A stretch of DNA of 64,000 nucleotides from Phocaeicola vulgatus ATCC 8482 (lineage in GTDB: Bacteria > Bacteroidota > Bacteroidia > Bacteroidales > Bacteroidaceae): contig NC_009614.1 of NCBI RefSeq assembly GCF_000012825.1, forward strand, positions 3,038,001 to 3,102,000, written 5' to 3'. The translations under genes and the position numbers were made by a program. Within the stretch, counting starts at the first letter, position 1; every line of letters starts with the position of its first letter. The notes under the pieces are model-generated. The model worked only from the letters and a program-made list of their open reading frames with translations, made no database searches and was not told the DNA's origin. This document shows positions 26,534 through 34,208 of the stretch, in pieces.

Positions 26534-28075
26534 TTATGGTTTAACAATAATGCGCCAATAACCAGCCTTGTCTGAACCTTCGTGAACCAAAATTCCCATA
26601 CCCCTAAGGCTCTTGATATTTTTCTCTATAGCGCGTTTAGTTACACCAATCTTGTTGGCCATATTATCAGCTGTGATTGAAGGATCTGAAATAACGAGGT
26701 CGATTATCTTTTGTGCAGTTTTACTGACTTTCTTCTGTGTTTCCGATGTATCTCCGAACTTATCCGCATTTACACCGAACTTTTCGACCGAACTTTCTTC
26801 ATTTACACCGAACTCTTTTGTGTTTACACCGAACTTTTCGACCGAACTTTCTTTGTTTACAGGATACTTTTCGAGGGTACTATTTACCCTGTTGGCTACT
26901 TCTTCAACAGGCATTCTTCCGTTGTCACCCCAGTTCAAATTATAGAATGTGGTGTAGAAAGAAGTCGCTTCCGTTTGATATTGCGGCTCTTTACCTTGCA
27001 GGAAATTGGGTAGCTTCTCTGTAAGCTCTCGCATTTTGCGTAAACCGGAACCACGTTTCTCCATATAATCCAACTGTGTGAACATGTCTGCAATGACAGG
27101 GTTACGGCGCATGGACGGCACTTTGTATATGTCACGGTCTTGAATCTGTGTTCCGTCAAGCATTGCGCCCGGTGATACCAGTTCTACACGGTCATCGTAA
27201 ATGTCAATATGCACTTCACCACCCATCACAGTATAATCTCTATGGATAAGGTGGTTTACCAATCCTTCGAAGATAGCACGGTCTGAATAGTCGGGGAGGT
27301 TTAGACGATAGTTCGGCATCTTCACCCAACCACTCATGGTATAGTTCTTGATGAAGTCCATGCCGTATTTCAATAGCAATACAAGGTTAGCCCGATGTTC
27401 CACGGAACTGATGGCATCATCTTTATAGAGTCCAGTCCAACGGGTACAGAAAATACGTGATTGGAATACGGTACAATTATCCACAAACAGCAATCCGGCA
27501 TTGGTCAGTTTGCCGTCAGGAGTTACTAGTCCGAATGATTCCAGATACTTGTCATTCCATTCCTGATGGGTTTGCTCACGGAAAGTATTGGCGAGAATGA
27601 TGAAAGAATGTTTGCTGGCATCCACTTGGGTAGGCAGTGAATCCCAAGTCATGTGCGTACCTTTCAATACCAATGAAAGAAGCTGTTGCGAATTACACTC
27701 CACGCTTTCATTGCCAACTCGTACATATGCGGTACGTGTCCCATCCTGATAATAGTAATAAGGTGTAAGCGTTCCTGCCTTTACTTTCACTTCAAGCAAG
27801 GTATGCCCTTCGTGTTCTATCGGAATAAGCTGAACTTCCGGCACAGGGTCAAGTCGTGCCTTTATCATTTCACTGATAAAATCAGCATCGGCTTGTGGAT
27901 TCTCCAAACCTACAATTACACCGTCATCATTCACTCCATAAAACAAACTGCCACCGTCCGTATTGGCAAATGCCGACACGGATTTAAGCCATGACTTTAC
28001 TTTCTTACGTTCCAGCATTTCCTTGAAATCGTAAGCCGAGCATTCCGCTATCAATGTATTGTTATGTATTTGCAT
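26534..28075 (-). CDS. AlbA_2 (Schlafen-type) ATP-binding putative transcriptional regulator
   Basis: A 513-residue protein with start at MQIHNNTLIAE (28075), preceded by GGAAAC; an ATG at 28105 would leave almost no leader after the promoter. The N-terminal AlbA_2 domain (about 10-130) has EMLERKKVKSWLKSVSAFAN and the GGSLFYGVNDDGVIVGL motif. A GHKL-like ATPase C domain follows with DYSDRAIFEGLVNHLIHRDY, PGAML and YMEKRGSGLRKM. An unusual linker repeats (K/N)E(E)SSVEKFGVN units (about 408-440), and the last 70 residues are a winged helix (SDPSITADNMANKIGVTKRAIEKNIKSL). Often linked to defence or stress regulation; function unknown. Confidence 0.82.
   Translation of the reverse strand: MQIHNNTLIAECSAYDFKEMLERKKVKSWLKSVSAFANTDGGSLFYGVNDDGVIVGLENPQADADFISEMIKARLDPVPEVQLIPIEHEGHTLLEVKVKAGTLTPYYYYQDGTRTAYVRVGNESVECNSQQLLSLVLKGTHMTWDSLPTQVDASKHSFIILANTFREQTHQEWNDKYLESFGLVTPDGKLTNAGLLFVDNCTVFQSRIFCTRWTGLYKDDAISSVEHRANLVLLLKYGMDFIKNYTMSGWVKMPNYRLNLPDYSDRAIFEGLVNHLIHRDYTVMGGEVHIDIYDDRVELVSPGAMLDGTQIQDRDIYKVPSMRRNPVIADMFTQLDYMEKRGSGLRKMRELTEKLPNFLQGKEPQYQTEATSFYTTFYNLNWGDNGRMPVEEVANRVNSTLEKYPVNKESSVEKFGVNTKEFGVNEESSVEKFGVNADKFGDTSETQKKVSKTAQKIIDLVISDPSITADNMANKIGVTKRAIEKNIKSLRGMGILVHEGSDKAGYWRIIVKP
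26769..26853 (+). repeat. Internal 31-bp direct repeats in the AlbA_2 gene linker
   Basis: Two copies of a 31-bp sequence starting TTTACACCGAACTTTTCGAC (26769-26799 and 26823-26853, offset 54 bp) encode the ESSVEKFGVN units of the protein linker; a shorter FGVN unit lies between them. The offset is a multiple of three, so slippage would change repeat number without breaking the frame. Confidence 0.8.
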
Positions 28076-28119
28076 AGTTTCCTTATTGTTGTTCGGGTAT
28101 AACATCCCAATATCATATA

Positions 28120-28127
28120 CAAAGGTA
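28120..28127 (-). promoter_or_regulatory. Candidate -7 box of the AlbA_2 gene
   Basis: Minus-strand TACCTTTG (TAnnTTTG); no good -33 element. Confidence 0.5.
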
Positions 28128-28211
28128 AGGATAAAACCGAAGAATCTGTTAAAAACATCGCTTTCTTTTGATTTTTATGCGTTTACATCTCTTGTTTATG
28201 AATAAAAATCG

Positions 28212-28219
28212 TACTTTTG
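28212..28219 (+). promoter_or_regulatory. Promoter -7 box for a short transcript upstream of the invertase
   Basis: TACTTTTG (TAnnTTTG) faces the recombinase gene. It would start a transcript near 28226 that meets the strong terminator at 28361-28396. Confidence 0.6.
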
Positions 28220-28225
28220 TGAGCA

Positions 28226-28402
28226 AGAGCGTGTGTTGCTTATGGATGCTTATTTTCGGGTTTGCGTTATATTTGCAACACGTGTACGCAAGTCGCTGAT
28301 AGATATATCATGTTGACTTTGAGGAAGTGAAGTAATTCAGACAAGGACATAAACAATAAGCAAAAGCGTGCAGTTTATCAGAGCTGCGCGCTTTTGTATT
28401 TT
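28226..28402 (+). ncRNA. Candidate small RNA or attenuated leader before the invertase gene
   Basis: Between a -7 box and an intrinsic terminator lies about 175 nt with no convincing ORF (only a 24-codon frame at 28242). The 5' end holds CAAGAGCGTG (28224-28233), which closely copies the left arm of the terminator (CAAAAGCGTG, 28361-28370). It can pair with its right arm, CGCGCTTTTG (28387-28396), offering either a closed rod-like RNA or an anti-terminator. Both readings are inference; no Rfam family is recognised. Confidence 0.45.
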
Positions 28403-28403
28403 T
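28361..28403 (+). terminator. Intrinsic terminator upstream of the invertase gene
   Basis: CAAAAGCGTGCAG (28361-28373) pairs with CTGCGCGCTTTTG (28384-28396) with one wobble, followed by TATTTTTTATT. It lies about 150 bp before the recombinase start. Confidence 0.85.
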
Positions 28404-28554
28404 TATTGTTATATACTTGTCGATATAAGAACACTGAGTTCTTTCTCTTTAATTCTAAAGAATCTATTTGCCATTACAAGTATTTAAGTCCTCATTAAAA
28501 TATAAATCATGATATTATATTTTTCTTTGATGATTTATTTAATTAACCTAGGTA

Positions 28555-29490
28555 ATGGCAAATATGAGATTAGTAAAATTAAAGAACCGTCCGAGTAAGG
28601 GCGTTTTCGTTTTTGAATACATGCAGGAGCAGATAGAGCGTCTTAGAGGGCAAGGAAAAGAACGGACAGTCGAAACATATCAGTCCGCATTGAACAGCTT
28701 CATGAAGTTCCGTGACGGCATAGACTTATGTTTTGATGAGATGGATGCAGATTTGATGGAACATTATGAAACGGAGATGCGCTCCACTCACCATTTAAGT
28801 CGTAATACCACCTCTTTTTATATGCGTATTTTGCGTTGTGTGTATCGTAAGGCAGTGGGTGAGGGACTGGCCCTTCCTGCAGATCCTTTTGAGAATGTAT
28901 ATACTGGTGTGGACAAGACCTCAAAGAGAGCTGCCACCCTGACAGATATCAAACACATCAAGCAGTTGGATCTTTCCGATCATAAATCATTGGAATTTGC
29001 ACGAGATATCTTTCTCTTTTCTTTCTATATGCGAGGAATGTCTTTTATAGATCTTGCCTATTTGCGTAAAAAAGATCTCAATAGTGGCTTTGTGAGTTAT
29101 AGCCGTCGTAAAACAGGTAAGAAACTCATTATACGGTGGGAAAAACAGATGCAGGAGATTATTGACAGATACGGAGATTCGGAAACACAATATCTTTTAC
29201 CTATTATAGAACGAGAAGATGGCACGGAGCACAGACAATACCGGAATAAAATGTTGCTGGTGAACCGTAAGCTGAAGAAGATTGCAGCCCGGGCAGGATT
29301 GACCACACCACTTACTATGTATGTGGCGCGCCATTCCTGGGCAAGTATAGCTAAGACGAAAAACATCTCGATTGGTATTATCAGCGAAGCGATGGGGCAT
29401 GATTCAGAAACTACTACACAAATCTATCTTTCGTCTATACAGACTAATCAGATAGATAATGCAAATAGAAATATTTTAAAAGATCTATAA
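28555..29490 (+). CDS. Tyrosine-type site-specific DNA invertase of the capsule locus
   Basis: A 311-residue phage-integrase family recombinase. The N-terminal SAM-like DNA-binding domain (about 14-105) is followed by the catalytic domain. The catalytic residues are the first Arg in FYMRGMSFIDLAYL, the Lys in RRKTGKKL, the ARHSWASIA box (His-x-x-Arg equivalent), GHDSETTTQIYL with the nucleophile Tyr, and a terminal QIDNANRNIL. It ends 33 bp before a pair of 25-bp inverted repeats that flank a promoter, the arrangement of local Tsr-type invertases that flip capsule promoters in Bacteroides. That it acts on this site is inference from position. Confidence 0.9.
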   Translation: MANMRLVKLKNRPSKGVFVFEYMQEQIERLRGQGKERTVETYQSALNSFMKFRDGIDLCFDEMDADLMEHYETEMRSTHHLSRNTTSFYMRILRCVYRKAVGEGLALPADPFENVYTGVDKTSKRAATLTDIKHIKQLDLSDHKSLEFARDIFLFSFYMRGMSFIDLAYLRKKDLNSGFVSYSRRKTGKKLIIRWEKQMQEIIDRYGDSETQYLLPIIEREDGTEHRQYRNKMLLVNRKLKKIAARAGLTTPLTMYVARHSWASIAKTKNISIGIISEAMGHDSETTTQIYLSSIQTNQIDNANRNILKDL

Positions 29491-29522
29491 GAAGGGGAAT
29501 ATTTGAATTATTTTGAAATTAG

Positions 29523-29547
29523 GACGCACTCTTATATAGAGAGCGTC
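29523..29547 (+). repeat. Left inverted repeat of the invertible promoter
   Basis: 25 bp, beginning GACGCACTCT and ending GAGAGCGTC; exact reverse complement of 29708-29732. Each arm is itself nearly palindromic (GACGC...GCGTC), as expected for a tyrosine-recombinase crossover site. Confidence 0.95.
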
Positions 29548-29556
29548 TATCGGCTG

Positions 29557-29564
29557 CAAAGGTA
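29557..29564 (-). promoter_or_regulatory. -7 box of the capsule promoter, facing away from the operon
   Basis: Minus-strand TACCTTTG within TATACCTTTGCAG. No TTTG is present at the -33 distance; instead a perfect palindrome lies just upstream at 29589-29603, suggesting an activator-dependent promoter. Confidence 0.7.
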
Positions 29565-29588
29565 TAGATTTATTTTCATTTTCTAGCA

Positions 29589-29603
29589 TTTACAGACTGT
29601 AAA
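29589..29603. promoter_or_regulatory. Palindrome upstream of the capsule promoter
   Basis: TTTACAG-A-CTGTAAA, a perfect dyad of 7 bp arms, centred about 35 bp upstream of the -7 box. Position suits an activator or repressor site that would move with the promoter when it flips. Confidence 0.5.
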
Positions 29604-29707
29604 CTGATAAAAAAAGTTTTTTTCTCTCTCTATATATAATAAACTTATGGGCTGATTTTATTCATACAACTTACTACATAAATGGAAATCAGAAATTTAA
29701 GAAATCG

Positions 29708-29732
29708 GACGCTCTCTATATAAGAGTGCGTC
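29708..29732 (+). repeat. Right inverted repeat of the invertible promoter
   Basis: Exact reverse complement of 29523-29547; 24 bp before the upxY start codon. Confidence 0.95.
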
Positions 29733-29756
29733 TGTTTTTAGTCGGATTATTCCACT

Positions 29757-30437
29757 ATGAGTATTGTAAATAACAAGGGCAAAGACATGCCACAACAAAT
29801 TTTGGGAACGACGGTTCAAAAGACCGACGACGCCGTAGGCATATTCCGAAATGATCAGGAAAAAAAGCATTGGTATGTGGCTGTTGTAAATAACAGAAGT
29901 GAAAAAGCCTGTCAGGATAGATTACGAAAACGTTTGAAAAACGAAACTGATAGTGAGAAAGCTTATGAAGTTTATGTCCCTATCCAACAGGAGATGAGTA
30001 TTCGTCATGATGGTAAACGTAAAAAAGTGGACCGTATTGTTTTCCCTGCTCTTGTGTTCATTCGCTGCACAGATTCAGTAAGACGGAAAGAAATAGTCTG
30101 CCTTCCTTATATAAAACGTTTCATGGTTAACATAGCCGGTTCTTCCCGAAATACTTGCCGTCCCGTAGCTATTATTCCAGATCATCAGATGTACAGCTTG
30201 ATGCGTATGGTCAATGATGCCGAAGAACATGTCACTATTGAGTCATGCCCTCTGCATTTGGGCGATCGTGTCCGTGTAAACGGTGGCAAACTGGTAGGGT
30301 TGGAAGGGAATATATGTCGTGAAATAGATGGTTCTACTAGTCTGGTTGTAAAAATTGATATCCTTGGATGTGCTAAAGTTACCATTGCTAGAGAATTGCT
30401 GGAACCTATAGCGGAAAAAAACTCAGTTAACATATAA
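29757..30437 (+). CDS. upxY: UpxY-family transcription antiterminator (NusG-like) of the capsule operon
   Basis: A 226-residue NusG-related protein. The N-terminal NGN domain runs from about 38 (HWYVAVVNNRSEKACQDRL) and includes a variable insert with VYVPIQQEMS and VFPALVFIRC; the C-terminal KOW domain has LGDRVRVNGGKLVGLEGNI (about 168-186). In Bacteroides, UpxY proteins are the first gene of capsule operons and prevent premature termination in the long 5' region of their own operon. No upxZ gene follows, so the usual cross-locus inhibitor of other UpxYs is missing here. It is the first gene after the invertible promoter. Confidence 0.9.
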   Translation: MSIVNNKGKDMPQQILGTTVQKTDDAVGIFRNDQEKKHWYVAVVNNRSEKACQDRLRKRLKNETDSEKAYEVYVPIQQEMSIRHDGKRKKVDRIVFPALVFIRCTDSVRRKEIVCLPYIKRFMVNIAGSSRNTCRPVAIIPDHQMYSLMRMVNDAEEHVTIESCPLHLGDRVRVNGGKLVGLEGNICREIDGSTSLVVKIDILGCAKVTIARELLEPIAEKNSVNI

Positions 30438-30454
30438 TTATATATTGACATACA

Positions 30455-30889
30455 ATGACCATAGCAGTAGACTTTGACGGTACTATTGTTGAGCACAAGT
30501 ATCCGGCAATCGGCAGGGAGTTGCCGTTTGCCATTGAGACATTGAAAAAATTGCGTGACGAACATCACAGGTTGATTCTATGGACAGTGCGTGAAGGGCG
30601 TCTGCTTGACGAAGCTCTTGCCTTTTGCCGTGATCGCGGTCTTGAATTTTATGCCGTGAACCGCGACTATCCGGAGGAGGAGAAAGGGCGTAACAATCAT
30701 TACTCACGCAAGCTCAAAGCCGATCTTTTTATAGATGACCGCAACTTGGGAGGCCTTCCCGATTGGGGTACTATTTATGGAATGATTCATGACGGAACCA
30801 CTTTTTCGGATTTGATACGTAATGCCGGTGAATCTCCTGTTTCGGAGAATCACGGCAGAGGTCTTTTTTCGCGCCTGTTTGGCAGATGA
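30455..30889 (+). CDS. Small HAD-like hydrolase of capsule loci
   Basis: A 144-residue protein with HAD motif I (AVDFDGTIVEHKYP, Asp 6 and 8), motif II (LILWTVREG, about 40-48) and a late acidic motif DLFIDDRNLG (about 91-100). It is short, without a cap domain. Proteins of this family recur directly behind upxY in Bacteroides capsule operons, where their job is not established; acting on a sugar phosphate is plausible but not shown. It lies 17 bp after upxY and 25 bp before wza. Confidence 0.8.
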   Translation: MTIAVDFDGTIVEHKYPAIGRELPFAIETLKKLRDEHHRLILWTVREGRLLDEALAFCRDRGLEFYAVNRDYPEEEKGRNNHYSRKLKADLFIDDRNLGGLPDWGTIYGMIHDGTTFSDLIRNAGESPVSENHGRGLFSRLFGR

Positions 30890-30914
30890 TTGAATAATAA
30901 ATGAAAAAACTGAT

Positions 30915-31715
30915 ATGAAGACTTTAAAGAAACTATTATTGTTTGTTGTGGCATCCGCCTTGTTGGCAGGCTGCACCTCCTATAAAAATGTACCTTACAT
31001 GCAGAATCCCGAGGTAGTGAACAGTTACAGGGAAGATCTTCCCCTTTATGATGCAAAGATTATGCCGAAAGATTTGCTGAGTATAACTGTGAACACGAGT
31101 GATCCTCAGGCTGCCGCTCCTTTTAACCTGACGGTACAGACTCCTCTGAATGCAGCCCTGACCAATATTAATACTACCACACAACCCACTCTCCAGCAAT
31201 ACCTGGTAAATAACAAGGGTGAGATAGATTTCCCCGTTATCGGTCGTCTGAAGGTAGGCGGCCTTACGAAAAACGAGGCGGAAGATTTGATCCGTGAGCA
31301 ATTGCAGCCCTATCTGAAAGAGAGTCCTATCGTTACAGTCCGTATGGCAAATTACAAAATTTCGGTATTGGGAGAGGTGAACCGTCCGGGTACTTTTACA
31401 GTAGGAAATGAAAAGGTAAATATCCTTGAAGCCCTTGCCATGGCGGGAGATATGACTGTTTATGGCGTCCGTGACAATGTGAAACTGATTCGTGAAGATG
31501 CAAAAGGCAAGCGTGAGATTATCAATTTGAATCTTAATAATGCAGAACTGGTTGTATCTCCCTATTACTACCTGCGCCAGAACGATATCATCTATGTAAC
31601 GCCCAATAAGACAAAAGCCAAGAACTCGGACATTGGCAGCAGCACCAGCATATGGATCAGTGCTACATCCATTTTGGTATCTCTTGCAAGCCTTCTGGCA
31701 ACCATCTTGAAATAA
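30915..31715 (+). CDS. wza: Wza-type polysaccharide export lipoprotein
   Basis: Outer-membrane export channel component for group 1-like capsules, 266 residues. Lipobox LLAGC places the acylated Cys at about residue 20. The Poly_export domain includes KDLLSITVNTSDP (about 53-65) and the GEIDFPVIGRLKVGGLT strand (about 103-119). One SLBB domain follows with ISVLGEVNRPGTF and AMAGDMTVYGVRDNVKLI. A C-terminal hydrophobic segment (about 245-265) ends the protein. It is paired with wzc, as in Wzx/Wzy-dependent systems. Confidence 0.93.
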   Translation: MKTLKKLLLFVVASALLAGCTSYKNVPYMQNPEVVNSYREDLPLYDAKIMPKDLLSITVNTSDPQAAAPFNLTVQTPLNAALTNINTTTQPTLQQYLVNNKGEIDFPVIGRLKVGGLTKNEAEDLIREQLQPYLKESPIVTVRMANYKISVLGEVNRPGTFTVGNEKVNILEALAMAGDMTVYGVRDNVKLIREDAKGKREIINLNLNNAELVVSPYYYLRQNDIIYVTPNKTKAKNSDIGSSTSIWISATSILVSLASLLATILK

Positions 31716-31752
31716 AACTCATAAATATAATTGTTGATTACAAACTGTTGAT

Positions 31753-34164
31753 ATGACTGACGAACAGAAGAACACCCCTTCGGGTACCGAGCAACGTGAG
31801 GAGAACGTTGATCTTTATGCCTTGTTTTTTAAATACTTTGCCTATTGGCCGTGGTTTGTAGCCAGTGTGCTGGTTTGTATTATATCTGCTTTCATCTATC
31901 TCCGTTATCAAGCTCCTGTCTATAATGTCGATGCGGCCGTACTCATCAAAGAAGGTGACAAGAAAGGTGGAAGCAGTAATAATCCTATGGGAGCCCTTCA
32001 GGATCTGGGTATGTTCTCCATGACTAACAATTTTGACAATGAGGTGGAAATCCTGAAGTCAAGAACCTTGATTAAAAAGGTGGTGAATCATTTGAATTTG
32101 TATATTTCAGTGGCCGAGGAACGTATGTTCGGCTATAACACTCCTTTATATAAGTCCACTCCGGTAAAAGTTTATATGACTCCTGAAGAGGCAGACAATC
32201 TGGAAGAAGGAGCCAAGCTTCATCTAAAATACACCATGAATGGAAAATTGGATGTAAAAGTGGAATATATGTTTGACGAGGAGAAGCAGGAGACTGAGGT
32301 AAGTTTTGACAGTATTCCGGCTGTTTTCCCCACTCCAGTAGGAGTTTTCAGTTTTACAAAGAACGACTCGGTCCCACCTTTGGAAGAAGATATGAATCTG
32401 GTGGCATACGTTAATTCTCCTACAGATGTGACGGAAAGTTATGTAGAGAATTTGTCAGTGGAACCCACTTCGAAGACTACCACAATTGCTGCCATCAGCT
32501 TGCAGAATACGGTAAAGCAGCGCGGTATCGATTTTATCAATTGTTTGGTTGACTTTTATAATCTGGACGCGAATGACGAGAAGAATGAAGTGGCTCAAAA
32601 ATCCGCAGAGTTTATAGACGAGCGTATTGGCATTATCAATCGGGAGTTAGGTACTGCCGAAACGGAACTTGCCGATTTCAAGCAACGCTCCGGATTGACC
32701 GATTTGACCAGCGATGCCCGTCTGGCTTTGGAAGAGAGTTCGAAATATGAACAGCAGCTGACCGAGAATGCCACCCAGTTGAGACTGGTGGAGTCCTTGC
32801 GTAACTATGTGAACAATCCGAAGAATGCAAACGAGGTGATTCCCGCCAATGTAGGGTTGCAGGACCAGAATTTGGGTTCTATCATCAACCAATATAACAC
32901 GATGCTGATCGAACGCAAGCGTTTGCTCCGTACCTCTTCCGAAAACAATCCTGCGGTAATCAATATCAATACGGGCATCGAGTCCATGCGGCACAATGTG
33001 CAGACTACCGTGAACAGTGTACTGAGAGGGTTGCAGATAGCGCAGTCCAATCTTGAACGTCAGGCACGGAAGTTTGAAGGCAGGATCAGCAGTGCGCCGC
33101 AGCAGGAGAAAGAATTTCTTACTATCTCCCGCCAGCAGGAAATCAAGGCGACCCTTTACATTATGTTGCTTCAGAAGCGTGAAGAAAACGCAATAACCCT
33201 GGCATCCACTGCTAATAACGGACGTATCATCAAAGCTGCTCTTCCTAGTAAAAAGCCGGTTTCTCCTAAGAAGAAGATAGTTCTGCTGGCTGCCTTTGTA
33301 TTGGGTATGGGTATTCCTGTAGGTCTTATTTATTTGAAGGATTTATTAAAATATAAGATAGAGAATGCCGAGGATGTGGAGAAGATAACGGATGTTCCTA
33401 TTTTGGGTGAGCTTCCTTTAAGTAAGAAGCCCGAAAAAGGTGCCATTGTGGTTCAGGAGAATCAGAATGGTATGATGGAGGAGGCTTTTCGTGGTCTGCG
33501 TACCAATATGTTGTTCATGCTTGGTGCCAGTCAGAAAGTGGTGCTTTTTACATCCACACAGCCGGGTGAAGGTAAGTCTTTTATTGCTGGAAATACGGCA
33601 GTCAGTCTGGCCTATATGGGTAAGAAAGTTGTTATTGTGGGTTTGGATATCCGCAAGCCGGGGCTGAATAAGGTCTTTAATCTGTCCCATCGCACGGAAG
33701 GTATTACCAATTATCTGGCTGACCCCGAGCATACCAATCTTTTTGATATGATACAACATTCGGATGTAAGTCCTAATCTTGATATTCTTCCGGGTGGTCC
33801 TATTCCTCCCAATCCTACAGAGTTGATGGCGCGTACGGTACTGGAGGATGCAATAGAGAAATTGAAAGAGCGTTACGATTACATTATTCTTGATACGGCT
33901 CCTATTGCTATTGTGACCGATACTGCTATTGCCAGTCGTGTGGCTGATATGTGCGTGTATGTGTGTCGTGCAGATGTTACTCCGAAGTTGGGGTATCAGT
34001 ATATTAATGTGCTGCGGGATCAGAAGAAATTCGATAAATTGGCTACGGTTATTAATAGTATTGATTTGAATTCAAGAAAGAGTGGCTATGGGTATGGTCA
34101 TAAGTATGGCTATGGATATGGGCACAAATATGGTTACGGCTATGGATATGGTATGAAAAAATAA
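31753..34164 (+). CDS. wzc: Wzc-type capsule chain-length regulator and BY-kinase
   Basis: An 803-residue inner-membrane polysaccharide co-polymerase fused to a tyrosine autokinase. Two membrane helices (about 34-56 and 510-532) bracket a periplasmic Wzz domain with a coiled coil. The cytoplasmic kinase has Walker A STQPGEGKS (about 599-607), the A' motif VVIVGLDIRKPG (about 633-644) and Walker B YIILDTAPI (about 710-718). The tail is a Tyr-Gly-rich cluster (about 778-800) with nine to ten tyrosines, the phosphorylation target known to control polymerisation and export. Cognate phosphatase (wzb) is not seen nearby. Confidence 0.93.
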   Translation: MTDEQKNTPSGTEQREENVDLYALFFKYFAYWPWFVASVLVCIISAFIYLRYQAPVYNVDAAVLIKEGDKKGGSSNNPMGALQDLGMFSMTNNFDNEVEILKSRTLIKKVVNHLNLYISVAEERMFGYNTPLYKSTPVKVYMTPEEADNLEEGAKLHLKYTMNGKLDVKVEYMFDEEKQETEVSFDSIPAVFPTPVGVFSFTKNDSVPPLEEDMNLVAYVNSPTDVTESYVENLSVEPTSKTTTIAAISLQNTVKQRGIDFINCLVDFYNLDANDEKNEVAQKSAEFIDERIGIINRELGTAETELADFKQRSGLTDLTSDARLALEESSKYEQQLTENATQLRLVESLRNYVNNPKNANEVIPANVGLQDQNLGSIINQYNTMLIERKRLLRTSSENNPAVININTGIESMRHNVQTTVNSVLRGLQIAQSNLERQARKFEGRISSAPQQEKEFLTISRQQEIKATLYIMLLQKREENAITLASTANNGRIIKAALPSKKPVSPKKKIVLLAAFVLGMGIPVGLIYLKDLLKYKIENAEDVEKITDVPILGELPLSKKPEKGAIVVQENQNGMMEEAFRGLRTNMLFMLGASQKVVLFTSTQPGEGKSFIAGNTAVSLAYMGKKVVIVGLDIRKPGLNKVFNLSHRTEGITNYLADPEHTNLFDMIQHSDVSPNLDILPGGPIPPNPTELMARTVLEDAIEKLKERYDYIILDTAPIAIVTDTAIASRVADMCVYVCRADVTPKLGYQYINVLRDQKKFDKLATVINSIDLNSRKSGYGYGHKYGYGYGHKYGYGYGYGMKK
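34086..34152 (+). repeat. Tandem Tyr-Gly codon repeats in the wzc tail
   Basis: Short tandem units of TATGGCTATGG / TATGGTCATAAG encode GYGYGHKYGYGYGHK-type residues. The near-identical in-frame repeats could expand or contract by slippage and change the number of phosphorylatable tyrosines. Confidence 0.65.
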
Positions 34165-34208
34165 CAGGAGATCACTTTTATAATGTGATCTGATAATAAC
34201 AACCTACC

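Larger units (their letters stand above)
29523..29732. other. Invertible promoter segment (phase switch), OFF orientation
   Basis: A 210-bp element: two perfect 25-bp inverted repeats around 160 bp. The only TAnnTTTG box within is on the minus strand (29557-29564), pointing back towards the recombinase and away from upxY. Inverting the segment would move the box to 29691-29698 facing the capsule genes, with the start point near the right arm. The capsule operon therefore appears switched off in this DNA copy. Basis: sequence for the repeats and box; phase variation from knowledge of Bacteroides capsules. Confidence 0.85.

Noticed and set aside
29628..29660. TATATAAT-like plus-strand -10 box inside the invertible segment
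   Set aside because: Bacteroides use TAnnTTTG; this sigma70-type match is common in AT-rich DNA and has no TTTG around it.
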